Positions 16,458 to 24,244 of a stretch of DNA of 64,000 bases are shown here, in pieces. Position numbers and translations under genes: made by a program. Within the stretch, counting starts at the first letter, position 1, and each line of letters begins with the position of its first letter. The notes beneath the pieces are model-generated. The model was not told the origin of the DNA, searched no databases, and saw nothing but the letters and a program-made list of their open reading frames with translations. The stretch is from Comamonadaceae bacterium UBA2121 (GTDB taxonomy: Bacteria > Pseudomonadota > Gammaproteobacteria > Burkholderiales > Burkholderiaceae_C): the NCBI GenBank assembly GCA_002331385.1, contig DCYB01000011.1, positions 394,873 to 458,872 of the forward strand. The letters run 5' to 3'.

Positions 16458-17357
16458 ATGAAGAAGCATTTGATGGTCGCCGCAATTACTGTGCTGGCAA
16501 CTGGTACAGCATTCGCGCAGGCCAATGACACATTGGCAAAGATCAAGTCTTCGGGCGCTGTCACATTCGGCGTGCGTGAGTCTTCCGGCCTCGGCTACAC
16601 GCTGGGCAATGGCAAGTACGTGGGTTTCCACACGGAGATGGGCGAAAACATCCTGAAGGACATCCAGAAGCAATTGGGTCTGGCCAAGATGGACCTGAAG
16701 TACCAGCCGGTGACTTCGCAGAACCGCATTCCGCTGGTGCAAAACGGTACCGTGGACATCGAGTGCGGCTCCACCACCAACAACCTGGCACGCCAGAAGG
16801 ACGCTGCGTTCGCCTACACCACCTATGTGGAAGAAGTGCGCATCGCGGTGAAGGCCAACTCCGGCATCACCGGCATCAAGGACCTGAACGGCAAGACGCT
16901 GGTCACGACCACTGGCACCACCTCGGTGCAGACGCTGCGCAAGAACAAGCGCGCTGATGGCCTGACCTTCAAGGAAGTCATGGGCAAGGACCACGCCGAC
17001 TCCTTCCTGATGCTGGAGACCGGCCGTGCCGACGCCTTCATCATGGACGGCTCGATCCTGGCGGCCAACATCTCCAAGTCCAAGGCGCCTAACGATTACA
17101 AGATCGTTGGCGAAGTGCTCTCGGTGGAGCCGATCGCCTGCATGCTGCGCAAGGACGACCCTGCCTTCAAGAAGGCCGTGGACGACTCCATCGCACGCCA
17201 GATCAAGGACGGCACGCTGGCCAAGCTGTACGACAAGTGGTTCATGCAGCCCATCCCACCGAACAACGTGAAGATCGGTCTGCCGCTGTCGGCTGCGACC
17301 AAGGCCGCTTGGGAAAATCCGAACGACAAGCCAATGGAAGAGTACAAGGTCGAGTAA
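16458..17357 (+). CDS. gltI: Glutamate/aspartate ABC transporter substrate-binding protein
   Basis: 299 residues: signal peptide about 1-21 (cleavage after AFA), then a type 2 periplasmic binding protein. The stretches GVRESSGLGYTLGNGKYVGF, DIECGSTTNNLARQ and TGTTSVQTLRKN match the GltI/DEBP group, whose ligands are glutamate and aspartate. ATG 16458 is fixed by AAGGAGA (16448-16454). A hairpin after the stop should reduce read-through, so the binding protein is made in excess over the permease genes that follow. Confidence 0.92.
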   Translation: MKKHLMVAAITVLATGTAFAQANDTLAKIKSSGAVTFGVRESSGLGYTLGNGKYVGFHTEMGENILKDIQKQLGLAKMDLKYQPVTSQNRIPLVQNGTVDIECGSTTNNLARQKDAAFAYTTYVEEVRIAVKANSGITGIKDLNGKTLVTTTGTTSVQTLRKNKRADGLTFKEVMGKDHADSFLMLETGRADAFIMDGSILAANISKSKAPNDYKIVGEVLSVEPIACMLRKDDPAFKKAVDDSIARQIKDGTLAKLYDKWFMQPIPPNNVKIGLPLSAATKAAWENPNDKPMEEYKVE

Positions 17358-17384
17358 TTTCGGTCTGGTCTGACTACCCAGTCG

Positions 17385-17420
17385 CGCCCCTTCGGACAGC
17401 AGCGTTGAGGGGGCGTTTTT
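17385..17420 (+). terminator. Attenuating hairpin after gltI
   Basis: Stem CGCCCC (17385-17390) and GGGGCG (17410-17415) with a 19-nt loop, followed by TTTTT. It is probably partial, since gltJKL continue on the same strand. Confidence 0.55.
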
Positions 17421-17490
17421 GTTGGGGGAACTGGCAGTGGTGCGCCACTGCCTTTCCCGCTTCGCGTTTGAGAATGGAAGAGGTGCTCGT

Positions 17491-18243
17491 ATGAGTTGGG
17501 ATTGGCAGGTGTTCTGTCAAGACACCATTACCCAAGAGGTCGGGCAAAGCTGTTTTGGAAAAAACGGCGATATCACGTATCTGGACTGGATGATGTCTGC
17601 CTGGGGCTGGACCGTGTCCGTCTCGCTGTTGTCGCTGGCGCTCGCTTTGGTGCTGGGAGCCATCATCGGCACGCTGCGCACGTTGCCGGATCGCCCCTGG
17701 ATCGTTCGCCTGGGCAATGCCTGGGTGGAGTTGTTTAGAAATATCCCGCTTCTGGTGCAGGTGTTCGTCTGGTATCACGTCATACCGGCCATCTTCCCTG
17801 CGCTCAAGCGAGTGGATGGATTTGTGCTGGTGGTTTTCGCCATTGGCCTGTTCACCTCGGCACGTATTGCCGAGCAGGTGCGCTCGGGCATTCAGGCTCT
17901 GCCGCGCGGCCAGCGTTATGCGGGCATGGCGATGGGCTTCACCACCTTCCAGACCTATCGGTACGTGCTGCTGCCGATGGCGTTTCGCATCATCATTCCG
18001 CCGCTGACCAGTGAGACCATGAACGTGTTCAAGAACTCGTCCGTGGCGTTCGCGGTGTCGGTGGCCGAACTGACCATGTTTGCCATGCAGGCGCAGGAAG
18101 AAACCGCGCGCGGCGTGGAGGTCTATCTGGCCGTGACGGCGCTGTATGTGTTCTCTGCCTTCGTGGTGAACCGCATCATGACATTCATAGAAAAGCGTTC
18201 GCGGGTTCCCGGCATGATCGCTGCAAGCGGTGGAGGCCACTGA
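17491..18243 (+). CDS. gltJ: Glutamate/aspartate ABC transporter permease
   Basis: 250 residues of the HisM-type permease family with about five membrane helices. RTLPDRPWIVRLGNAWVE and FRNIPLLVQVFVWY are the amphipathic lead-in, and EQVRSGIQALPRGQRYAGMA is the EAA loop that contacts the ATPase. It opens with a periplasmic segment containing two cysteines (CQDT, QSCFGKNG), usual for GltJ. Start ATG 17491 follows GAGGT. Forms a heterodimer with GltK, whose start is 1 nt beyond this stop. Confidence 0.92.
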   Translation: MSWDWQVFCQDTITQEVGQSCFGKNGDITYLDWMMSAWGWTVSVSLLSLALALVLGAIIGTLRTLPDRPWIVRLGNAWVELFRNIPLLVQVFVWYHVIPAIFPALKRVDGFVLVVFAIGLFTSARIAEQVRSGIQALPRGQRYAGMAMGFTTFQTYRYVLLPMAFRIIIPPLTSETMNVFKNSSVAFAVSVAELTMFAMQAQEETARGVEVYLAVTALYVFSAFVVNRIMTFIEKRSRVPGMIAASGGGH

Positions 18244-18244
18244 C

Positions 18245-18916
18245 ATGAACCTCAATCTTGATTGGTCGTTTTTCTCGTGGGAGCTTTTCAGCAACTATGT
18301 CTGGAAGGGCCTTCAGTACAGCCTGATGCTGACCGTGATCGCAACGCTGGGCGGTATCTTCTTCGGCACGCTGCTGGCGTTGATGCGCCTGTCGGGCAAG
18401 AAATGGCTGGACCTGCCCGCCACCATCTACGTGAACGGCATGCGCTCGATTCCGCTGGTCATGGTGATCCTGTGGTTCTTCTTGCTGGTGCCCATGATCA
18501 TCGGCGAGCCCATTGGTGCCGAGACGTCTGCGGTCATCACTTTCGTCGCGTTTGAAGCGGCGTACTTCAGTGAAATCATGCGTGCCGGTATCCAGTCCAT
18601 TCCGCGGGGACAGGTGTTTGCCGGGCAGGCGCTCGGTATGACGTATGGCCAGAACATGCGTCTGGTGGTGCTGCCTCAGGCTTTCCGCAACATGCTGCCA
18701 GTGCTGCTCACGCAGACCATTATCCTGTTCCAGGACACGTCGCTGGTCTATGCCATCGGCGCCTATGACATGCTCAAGGGCTTCGACATCGCGGGCAAGA
18801 ACTTCGGTCGCCCCGTGGAGTCGTATCTGATCGCCGCCGCAACATATTTCGTGATTTGCTATGCGCTCTCGTGGTTCGTGAAGCGCCTGCACAAGAAGAT
18901 CGCGATCATCCGATAA
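18245..18916 (+). CDS. gltK: Glutamate/aspartate ABC transporter permease
   Basis: 223 residues, five membrane helices, EAA loop at AGIQSIPRGQVFAGQALGM. Second half of the permease pair with GltJ. The ATG begins 1 nt after the gltJ stop codon, so translation is coupled. Confidence 0.92.
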   Translation: MNLNLDWSFFSWELFSNYVWKGLQYSLMLTVIATLGGIFFGTLLALMRLSGKKWLDLPATIYVNGMRSIPLVMVILWFFLLVPMIIGEPIGAETSAVITFVAFEAAYFSEIMRAGIQSIPRGQVFAGQALGMTYGQNMRLVVLPQAFRNMLPVLLTQTIILFQDTSLVYAIGAYDMLKGFDIAGKNFGRPVESYLIAAATYFVICYALSWFVKRLHKKIAIIR

Positions 18917-18949
18917 AAAGACTGACTGCTACCCTGACTAGGAATTGCA

Positions 18950-19687
18950 ATGATTGAACTCAAAAACGTTTCCAAGTGGTACGGCAGCTTTCAGGTGCTG
19001 ACCGACTGCTCCACCAACATCGAGAAGGGCGAAGTGGTGGTGGTGTGCGGGCCTTCGGGCTCTGGCAAGTCCACGCTCATCAAGACCATCAATGCGCTGG
19101 AGCCGTTCCAGAAAGGCGAGATCTATGTGGACGGCGTCGCCGTGCACGACCGGAAAACCGATCTGCCCAAACTGCGCAGCCGCGTGGGCATGGTGTTCCA
19201 GCACTTCGAGCTGTTTCCCCATCTGAGCGTGACCGAGAACCTCACGATTGCGCAGATGAAGGTGCTGGGCCGCAGTGCCGACGACGCCAACAAGCGCGGA
19301 CTGAAAATGCTCGACCGCGTGGGCCTGTCGGCGCACAAGGACAAGTTTCCGGGCCAGCTCTCTGGCGGTCAGCAGCAGCGTGTGGCCATCGCGCGCGCGC
19401 TGTCGATGGACCCGATCGTGATGCTGTTTGACGAGCCTACCTCCGCGCTCGACCCCGAAATGGTCGGCGAAGTGCTGGACGTGATGATTGGCCTTGCCCA
19501 TGAAGGCATGACCATGATGTGCGTGACGCACGAAATGGGCTTCGCACGCAAGGTGAGTAACCGCGTGATCTTCATGGATGTGGGCGGGAAGATTCTGGAA
19601 GATTGCTCGAAGGATGAGTTCTTCGGCAATCCCGATGCGCGCCAGCCACGTACCAAGGACTTCCTCAACAAGATCCTGCAGCACTGA
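18950..19687 (+). CDS. gltL: Glutamate/aspartate ABC transporter ATP-binding protein
   Basis: 245 residues, typical of polar amino-acid ATPases. Walker A GPSGSGKST (about 33-41), Q-loop VFQHFELFPHLSV, signature LSGGQQQR, Walker B VMLFDEPTSALD, and His switch VTHEMGFARKV. It powers the GltJK pore. Last gene of the transporter cluster, 33 bp after gltK; a hairpin with a T-rich tail follows at 19813. Confidence 0.95.
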   Translation: MIELKNVSKWYGSFQVLTDCSTNIEKGEVVVVCGPSGSGKSTLIKTINALEPFQKGEIYVDGVAVHDRKTDLPKLRSRVGMVFQHFELFPHLSVTENLTIAQMKVLGRSADDANKRGLKMLDRVGLSAHKDKFPGQLSGGQQQRVAIARALSMDPIVMLFDEPTSALDPEMVGEVLDVMIGLAHEGMTMMCVTHEMGFARKVSNRVIFMDVGGKILEDCSKDEFFGNPDARQPRTKDFLNKILQH

Positions 19688-19812
19688 GAAGAGGCAACCC
19701 GCTGAGGCGCTGTGCGTCTTCCCCTTTCAATTTGCGCACTTCGAACTTCGCGCTTCGGGAAGGGGGAAACCATCATCGCTGCGGGGCGACCCTTGCTTGG
19801 ATGGATTGAAAG

Positions 19813-19840
19813 AGCGCGGCCTTGTGCCGCGCTTTGTTGT
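19813..19840 (+). terminator. Terminator of the glt operon
   Basis: 8-bp stem AGCGCGGC/GCCGCGCT with loop CTTGT, then TTGTTGT, 125 bp after the gltL stop. Confidence 0.7.
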
Positions 19841-19861
19841 ATCTGGCGTCCCTGCGGTAAG

Positions 19862-19884
19862 CGGGAGAGGGTTAAGTTTGAGCC
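19862..19884. repeat. Possible decayed copy of the DUF559-unit palindrome
   Basis: GCGGGAGAGGGTTAAGTTTGAG resembles one arm of the repeat at 1747-1782/2118-2153 (GCGGGAGAGGG followed by a G-rich run), but its partner arm is missing. Resemblance only. Confidence 0.3.
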
Positions 19885-19899
19885 TTCCACCCCCGGTGG

Positions 19900-20685
19900 T
19901 CACTGGCCGAGCAGCATCGCCGCCACTTGCGCAAAACCGGCTCCGCGCTCGCCTTGCGTGACGTACTTGGGAAAGTCCTTGAGCTGCGCAACGAAGCGGG
20001 CGATGTTGGCGACGCCGATGCTGTTGTTGAAGTGCTTGAACATCAACTGGTCATTGGTGGAGTCGCCCACATAGGTCCAGTGATCCAGTTCGGCGTCCAG
20101 ATCGCGTCCGTACAGCTCTTGCACGATCCAGCGCGCGCCTTCCAGCTTGTTGTGTTCGCCAAACCAGCCGTTGATGTGGATGCTGCTCACCGTGGCATTC
20201 ATGCCCGCTGCGCGCATGATGGCAATGGCCTGATCGATCCCCGTCTGGGGCAAGTGCGTGAACTCGCTGTGATCGATCGCGATATCGGTTTCGCGCCCCG
20301 CAGAGTCGGTGGCCAGCATGGCACCGGGCACCTCGCGCACGATCTGTTGCGCGACTTCCTGCATGCGCGCGTAGTTCGCGGCGCGGGTGGCGGCATCCTG
20401 CTGGTAGATCTTGCGGATGCTTCCATCTTCAGCGCGCACGAATGCCACCGACCCATTTTCCGCCACGATCGCATCTACCGGCCACTGCGAGGCGAACGGT
20501 TCACTCCAGCCAATCGGGCGACCGGTGATCGGAATGACATGCAAACCTGCTGCCTTCAAGGCGGAAAGCGCATCAAGCGCATCCTGCGTGATGGCACCGT
20601 CGGTGGTGAGCGTGTCGTCAATGTCAGTGAAAAGTCCGTGGATGTGGGCGCGATCCGAAGGGCGCCAGTGCGAGAGAGGATGCAT
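19900..20685 (-). CDS. HAD-superfamily phosphatase (HAD-IIB/Cof-like)
   Basis: 261 residues. Motif I is FTDIDDTLT with catalytic Asp21 and Asp23; motif II is in VIPITGRP; the cap carries AENGSVAF; and motif IV is in WTYVGDSTNDQLMF. This is the subfamily of sugar-phosphate and sucrose/mannosylglycerate phosphatases. It stands alone, convergent with the glt operon and divergent from a polytopic membrane protein. The substrate cannot be read from sequence; a sugar phosphate would fit the glycan genes next door. Confidence 0.85.
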   Translation of the reverse strand: MHPLSHWRPSDRAHIHGLFTDIDDTLTTDGAITQDALDALSALKAAGLHVIPITGRPIGWSEPFASQWPVDAIVAENGSVAFVRAEDGSIRKIYQQDAATRAANYARMQEVAQQIVREVPGAMLATDSAGRETDIAIDHSEFTHLPQTGIDQAIAIMRAAGMNATVSSIHINGWFGEHNKLEGARWIVQELYGRDLDAELDHWTYVGDSTNDQLMFKHFNNSIGVANIARFVAQLKDFPKYVTQGERGAGFAQVAAMLLGQ

Positions 20686-20872
20686 GAAAAAAATGAGTCG
20701 CTCGAGACGTTAGATAGCTGAAGCCTAGTGTAAGGGTGATGAAACATGCGTGTGGACACTGCGTTGGGTGAGCGCAGAACATGCAGGTTTTCTCGGGCGG
20801 CCGCCCGGTTGACTTGCACCCGGAATCTCCAGCAAGTAGAGTCGCAGCGCGCCATGCAGAATCACAGCGAGG

Positions 20873-22900
20873 GTGAAATTGTCGAAGAAAAATTTACAGT
20901 CACTGTTCAACACCGTATGGCTGCTGTTCGTCTGCGGCTTGGCCATCAAGGGCCTGCACAAGATCTATCTGGAATCTGTCGGCGTACCGAACGGTGATGC
21001 GCAATGGGTCTATCTTCCTGGAGGGCAGAAGTTCCTCAAGGATCCATGGGCATTCTTGACGACAGATGAGCTGAGCTACACCGTGGCACCGTTAGGCTAC
21101 TTGTGGACCGCCGTGTGGGGTGTCCATGAGAACGCCATCATTCTCGCCAATTGCGCCCTGTTCCTGGCCTGCATCTATCTTGTCTGGCGCATGGCCAAGC
21201 GTCTGGGAGGCACGGTGGCTGCCATGCTTGCAACGGCCTTGTGGGTCTCCACGCATACGCTTTTGCATGCCATTCCGAAGGTGTTGACCGAAGCCATGTT
21301 CCTCTTTGGCTTCATGTTGTTCCTGTGCGGCATGGTGGAGGCCATCGCCTCCGCCGCGCCGCGCAAGCGCTGGTTTGCCATGGCAGGCGCGGGCCTTTGC
21401 ATTACCTTGTTGTCGCGCCCCGTTTTGCAATACATCGTTCTGGGATTGCTGGCCGCCATGGGGCTGTGTTATCTCGTTTGGCGGATGCGCGGTCGGCCTG
21501 CATTGGCTCCGCTGGTGCGGGTGATCTTCCGGCGTACGCTCATCACCTTCGGCTTGGCGTTGATCCTGCCGGCGCTCGTCATCATCAAGAACGGTATCTA
21601 TTTTCAGAACTGGGGCATTGGCACAGGCGCGGGCGCTGGCCTGTATTACGGCGTTCACCCGCTGCATGTGGGTGAAGAGCCGTACTATGCCAATTTTCAG
21701 TACGACATCGGCGTCACCGCATCGACCATTGATCCCAACACGCAGGGCAATCTGTCTATCGATGCAGACCGGTGGGAAAAGCAGATTGCGGTCGAGATGA
21801 TCCGACGCACGAGCCTGGAAGATAATCTGCGTTTCTTTGCAGGCAAGGCGCGTTCGTGGATGTTGTATAGCCCGGTCGAGCGCCATTTTGACTCGGAATT
21901 TCGGGCGAAACGTCAAGCGCAGTTGCTATTGATTCTGGGTGCCGCAGCCGTGCTTGGGGTGGTGGCCTTGCGGCGCGGAGCGAAAGGGGTGATCCAGACG
22001 TTGTCACGCCACGCTTCATCTGATGAGCCCGAGACGCGATCCGCGCAAGCGCGGGGCGTGCTGTTTTGTCTCGCTGCGCTGGTGCTCCTCACCTTGGCGA
22101 TGGTGACCCAGTTCGTTCCCGTGCTCTATAACTCGCGCTACAACGGCGCCTTTCTCGATCCGTTGTTTGTGGTGCTGGGATCGGTGGCAGTTGCCTTGCT
22201 GACCAGCCATTTTCGCCTTCCCCAACGCAAGGTGCAGACCGGTGCCTGGACCTGGAACTGGCGCGGCGTGGTATGGCAAGTGGCGCTGATTGCGGTGCTG
22301 GTGTACGTCCATGTGGGCGCGCTGGCATGGGCCAAGCGCCACGAGCGCTTGGTGGTCGATCCGCACCGATTGGGGCCAGCCGAGCTTCACATAGATAGCG
22401 ATGCGTTTGGCCATTCCACCGCCGTGGGCATGCAGGCGGCAGGTGAAGACGTATGGGTGACGCGCGAGCTGAAGACGCAGTTGGTGATTCCGCTGACCAT
22501 TCCAGCGGGCACGCCAGTCGGCAAGGCGGGCTTTATGGAAGGTGTGTGGCGTGTGCGGTTGGCGGTCAGCGACAACATCCCGCATTCCTGCCGCGACGTG
22601 CGGCTGAGCTACTCGAACGCGGATGACCATTATTCGCCGCTGCCCACGAGCATCTTTCTTTCGCGCGATGGCGCGATGCGCAGTTACGCGTTGAGCGGGG
22701 GCTTCAGCATGCGTCCCAAAGGCAGCGGAAATCTGCAACTGGAGTTCAACTGTCCAATTGGCACGGAGATTCGATGGGGCGGTGCAGACTATTGGCGCTC
22801 AACGATTGCGGAGGCATCGCGTGATCTGATCCACAACGGCGTGCCGTTTCAGCCCTATCAACGTTCCCATCCCCGATTGCCTGGAGAGGTGTGGCAGTAG
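20873..22900 (+). CDS. Large polytopic membrane protein, GT-C glycosyltransferase-like
   Basis: 675 residues with about 11 predicted membrane helices up to about residue 490, then an extracytoplasmic soluble domain (about 490-675). The N-terminal loop (GDAQWVYLPGGQKF and DELSYTVAPLGYLWTAVWG) and following helices have the look of ArnT/PMT-type GT-C enzymes that use polyprenyl-phosphate sugars, but I do not recognise a specific family. The start is GTG 20873 (GCGAGG immediately before it); TTG 20879 is an alternative. It is divergent from the HAD gene and convergent with the GT2 gene 15 bp away. Function is inference from topology and neighbours. Confidence 0.7.
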   Translation: MKLSKKNLQSLFNTVWLLFVCGLAIKGLHKIYLESVGVPNGDAQWVYLPGGQKFLKDPWAFLTTDELSYTVAPLGYLWTAVWGVHENAIILANCALFLACIYLVWRMAKRLGGTVAAMLATALWVSTHTLLHAIPKVLTEAMFLFGFMLFLCGMVEAIASAAPRKRWFAMAGAGLCITLLSRPVLQYIVLGLLAAMGLCYLVWRMRGRPALAPLVRVIFRRTLITFGLALILPALVIIKNGIYFQNWGIGTGAGAGLYYGVHPLHVGEEPYYANFQYDIGVTASTIDPNTQGNLSIDADRWEKQIAVEMIRRTSLEDNLRFFAGKARSWMLYSPVERHFDSEFRAKRQAQLLLILGAAAVLGVVALRRGAKGVIQTLSRHASSDEPETRSAQARGVLFCLAALVLLTLAMVTQFVPVLYNSRYNGAFLDPLFVVLGSVAVALLTSHFRLPQRKVQTGAWTWNWRGVVWQVALIAVLVYVHVGALAWAKRHERLVVDPHRLGPAELHIDSDAFGHSTAVGMQAAGEDVWVTRELKTQLVIPLTIPAGTPVGKAGFMEGVWRVRLAVSDNIPHSCRDVRLSYSNADDHYSPLPTSIFLSRDGAMRSYALSGGFSMRPKGSGNLQLEFNCPIGTEIRWGGADYWRSTIAEASRDLIHNGVPFQPYQRSHPRLPGEVWQ

Positions 22901-22915
22901 TCCTGCCAGTGTGGA

Positions 22916-23881
22916 TCAGGGGAGCGGGTCGTCGTCCAGATTCTGGCTGAGCGGCTCGCTGGGAACATTGCCCACGTCGAAGTGCAGGAACGCAATCAGG
23001 CACTGGATGCCCACAAGAATGGGCAACGCCGCAAACATCACGGTGCCGCTGGTGGCGGGGCGGTTGCTGTTGGCGCTTTCAATCCAGTGGCACAGGCCGA
23101 ACACGGAGCCGACCAGCAGCATCAGCACACCGCCGATGCTGTAGACCGTGCCGACGTTGAAGTCGCGCACCAGATAGTTGTACACGTAACGCCGCCACAG
23201 GCGCGACGCATGTTTGCGCAGGAATTCCGGCAGGATCTTGCCGATCTTCAAATTCGATTCTTCGTCGGCATACACCGAGTCCATCGGCACGTCCTTTACG
23301 ACGGCGCGCACGGTGTTCAGCCGGAACAGCATGTCGGTTTCAAAGAAGTAGCGCCGCTCCAGCTTGTCGAGGGGCAGTTCTTTGAGCACTTGCGTGCGCA
23401 CGGCGGTATAGCCGTTGGTCGGGTCCATTACGTTCCAGTACCCGCAACTGAGCTTGGTGAGGAAGGACAGCACCGCGTTGCCGAACAGCCGCACGGAGGG
23501 CATGTTTTCCACGGACTCGGGGCGGTAGAAACGGTTGCCCTTGGTGTAGTCGGCCTGCCTGCGCAGCAGGGGACGCACGAACTGCGGCAGCAACGCGGGG
23601 TTCATCTGCCCGTCGCCGTCGATCTTCACCACGATATCCATGCCGTCTGCAATGGCGGCCTTGTAGGCCGTGACGATGGCGCCGCCGACGCCGCGATTCT
23701 CGGGGTTGTAGAGCACGCGAACACGCGCATCGGTGTTGTGCTCTTCGATGTATTTCCCGCTCTGGTTGGGACAGGCGTCGTCCACTGCGTAGATCACGTC
23801 GACCTCGGGACCGATGGCAGCGATCACGCCCATCACATGTTGGGTGACCTTGTAGCAGGGAATGGCAACAGCTATGCGCAT
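22916..23881 (-). CDS. Glycosyltransferase family 2, membrane-anchored (DPM1/GtrB-like)
   Basis: 321 residues. A GT-A domain at about 1-230 starts AVAIPCYKV, has DDACPN and the metal-binding DGD at residues 88-90 (VVKIDGDGQ). Two C-terminal membrane helices (about 247-270 and 280-302) and an acidic tail follow. This layout is that of polyprenyl-phosphate glycosyltransferases, which load a sugar onto undecaprenyl phosphate at the inner face of the membrane. The start lies 18 bp beyond the stop of the upstream SMR-like gene. Together they resemble GtrB plus flippase. Donor sugar unknown. Confidence 0.88.
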   Translation of the reverse strand: MRIAVAIPCYKVTQHVMGVIAAIGPEVDVIYAVDDACPNQSGKYIEEHNTDARVRVLYNPENRGVGGAIVTAYKAAIADGMDIVVKIDGDGQMNPALLPQFVRPLLRRQADYTKGNRFYRPESVENMPSVRLFGNAVLSFLTKLSCGYWNVMDPTNGYTAVRTQVLKELPLDKLERRYFFETDMLFRLNTVRAVVKDVPMDSVYADEESNLKIGKILPEFLRKHASRLWRRYVYNYLVRDFNVGTVYSIGGVLMLLVGSVFGLCHWIESANSNRPATSGTVMFAALPILVGIQCLIAFLHFDVGNVPSEPLSQNLDDDPLP

Positions 23882-23899
23882 GTCAGTCGGGCAGGATAG

Positions 23900-24244
23900 T
23901 CAAAGTGAAGCGACGGCGATTCCCAGCAGGATGAGTGCGCCGCCAGCGAAGGTCTTCCAGTGCAGGGGTTCACCCAGAACGATCCACGCCATCATAGGCA
24001 CGAACAGAAAGGCCAGTCCCATGAATGGATAGGCAAGTTGCAGTGGGGCATTCTTTAAAATCCATACCCACCCCAGCGTCGTCATGCCGTAGAGGGCGAG
24101 GGAGGCGATCAACCAGCCGTTGAACGCGAATGAGCGCCAGCTCAGTGGCGCCTCCAGACCGGCTGCGGCTTTCTTGAACAGGATTTGCCCGATGCTGATG
24201 CACAGAACGCACAGCAGGGTGAGAAAAACGGTGGTTTTAGACAT
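23900..24244 (-). CDS. Small four-helix transporter (SMR/EamA, ArnE-like)
   Basis: 114 residues with four membrane helices; QILFKKAA in helix 1, LKNAPLQLAYPFMGLAF in helix 3 and GEPLHWKTFAGGALILLGI at the end are those of half-size EamA/SMR proteins such as ArnE/ArnF, which flip lipid-linked aminoarabinose. ATG 24244 overlaps the end of the acyltransferase fusion gene by 8 bp, so it is translationally coupled to it, and the GT2 gene follows directly. The likely role is moving the lipid-linked sugar made by the GT2 enzyme across the membrane. Such proteins usually act as dimers. Confidence 0.8.
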   Translation of the reverse strand: MSKTTVFLTLLCVLCISIGQILFKKAAAGLEAPLSWRSFAFNGWLIASLALYGMTTLGWVWILKNAPLQLAYPFMGLAFLFVPMMAWIVLGEPLHWKTFAGGALILLGIAVASL

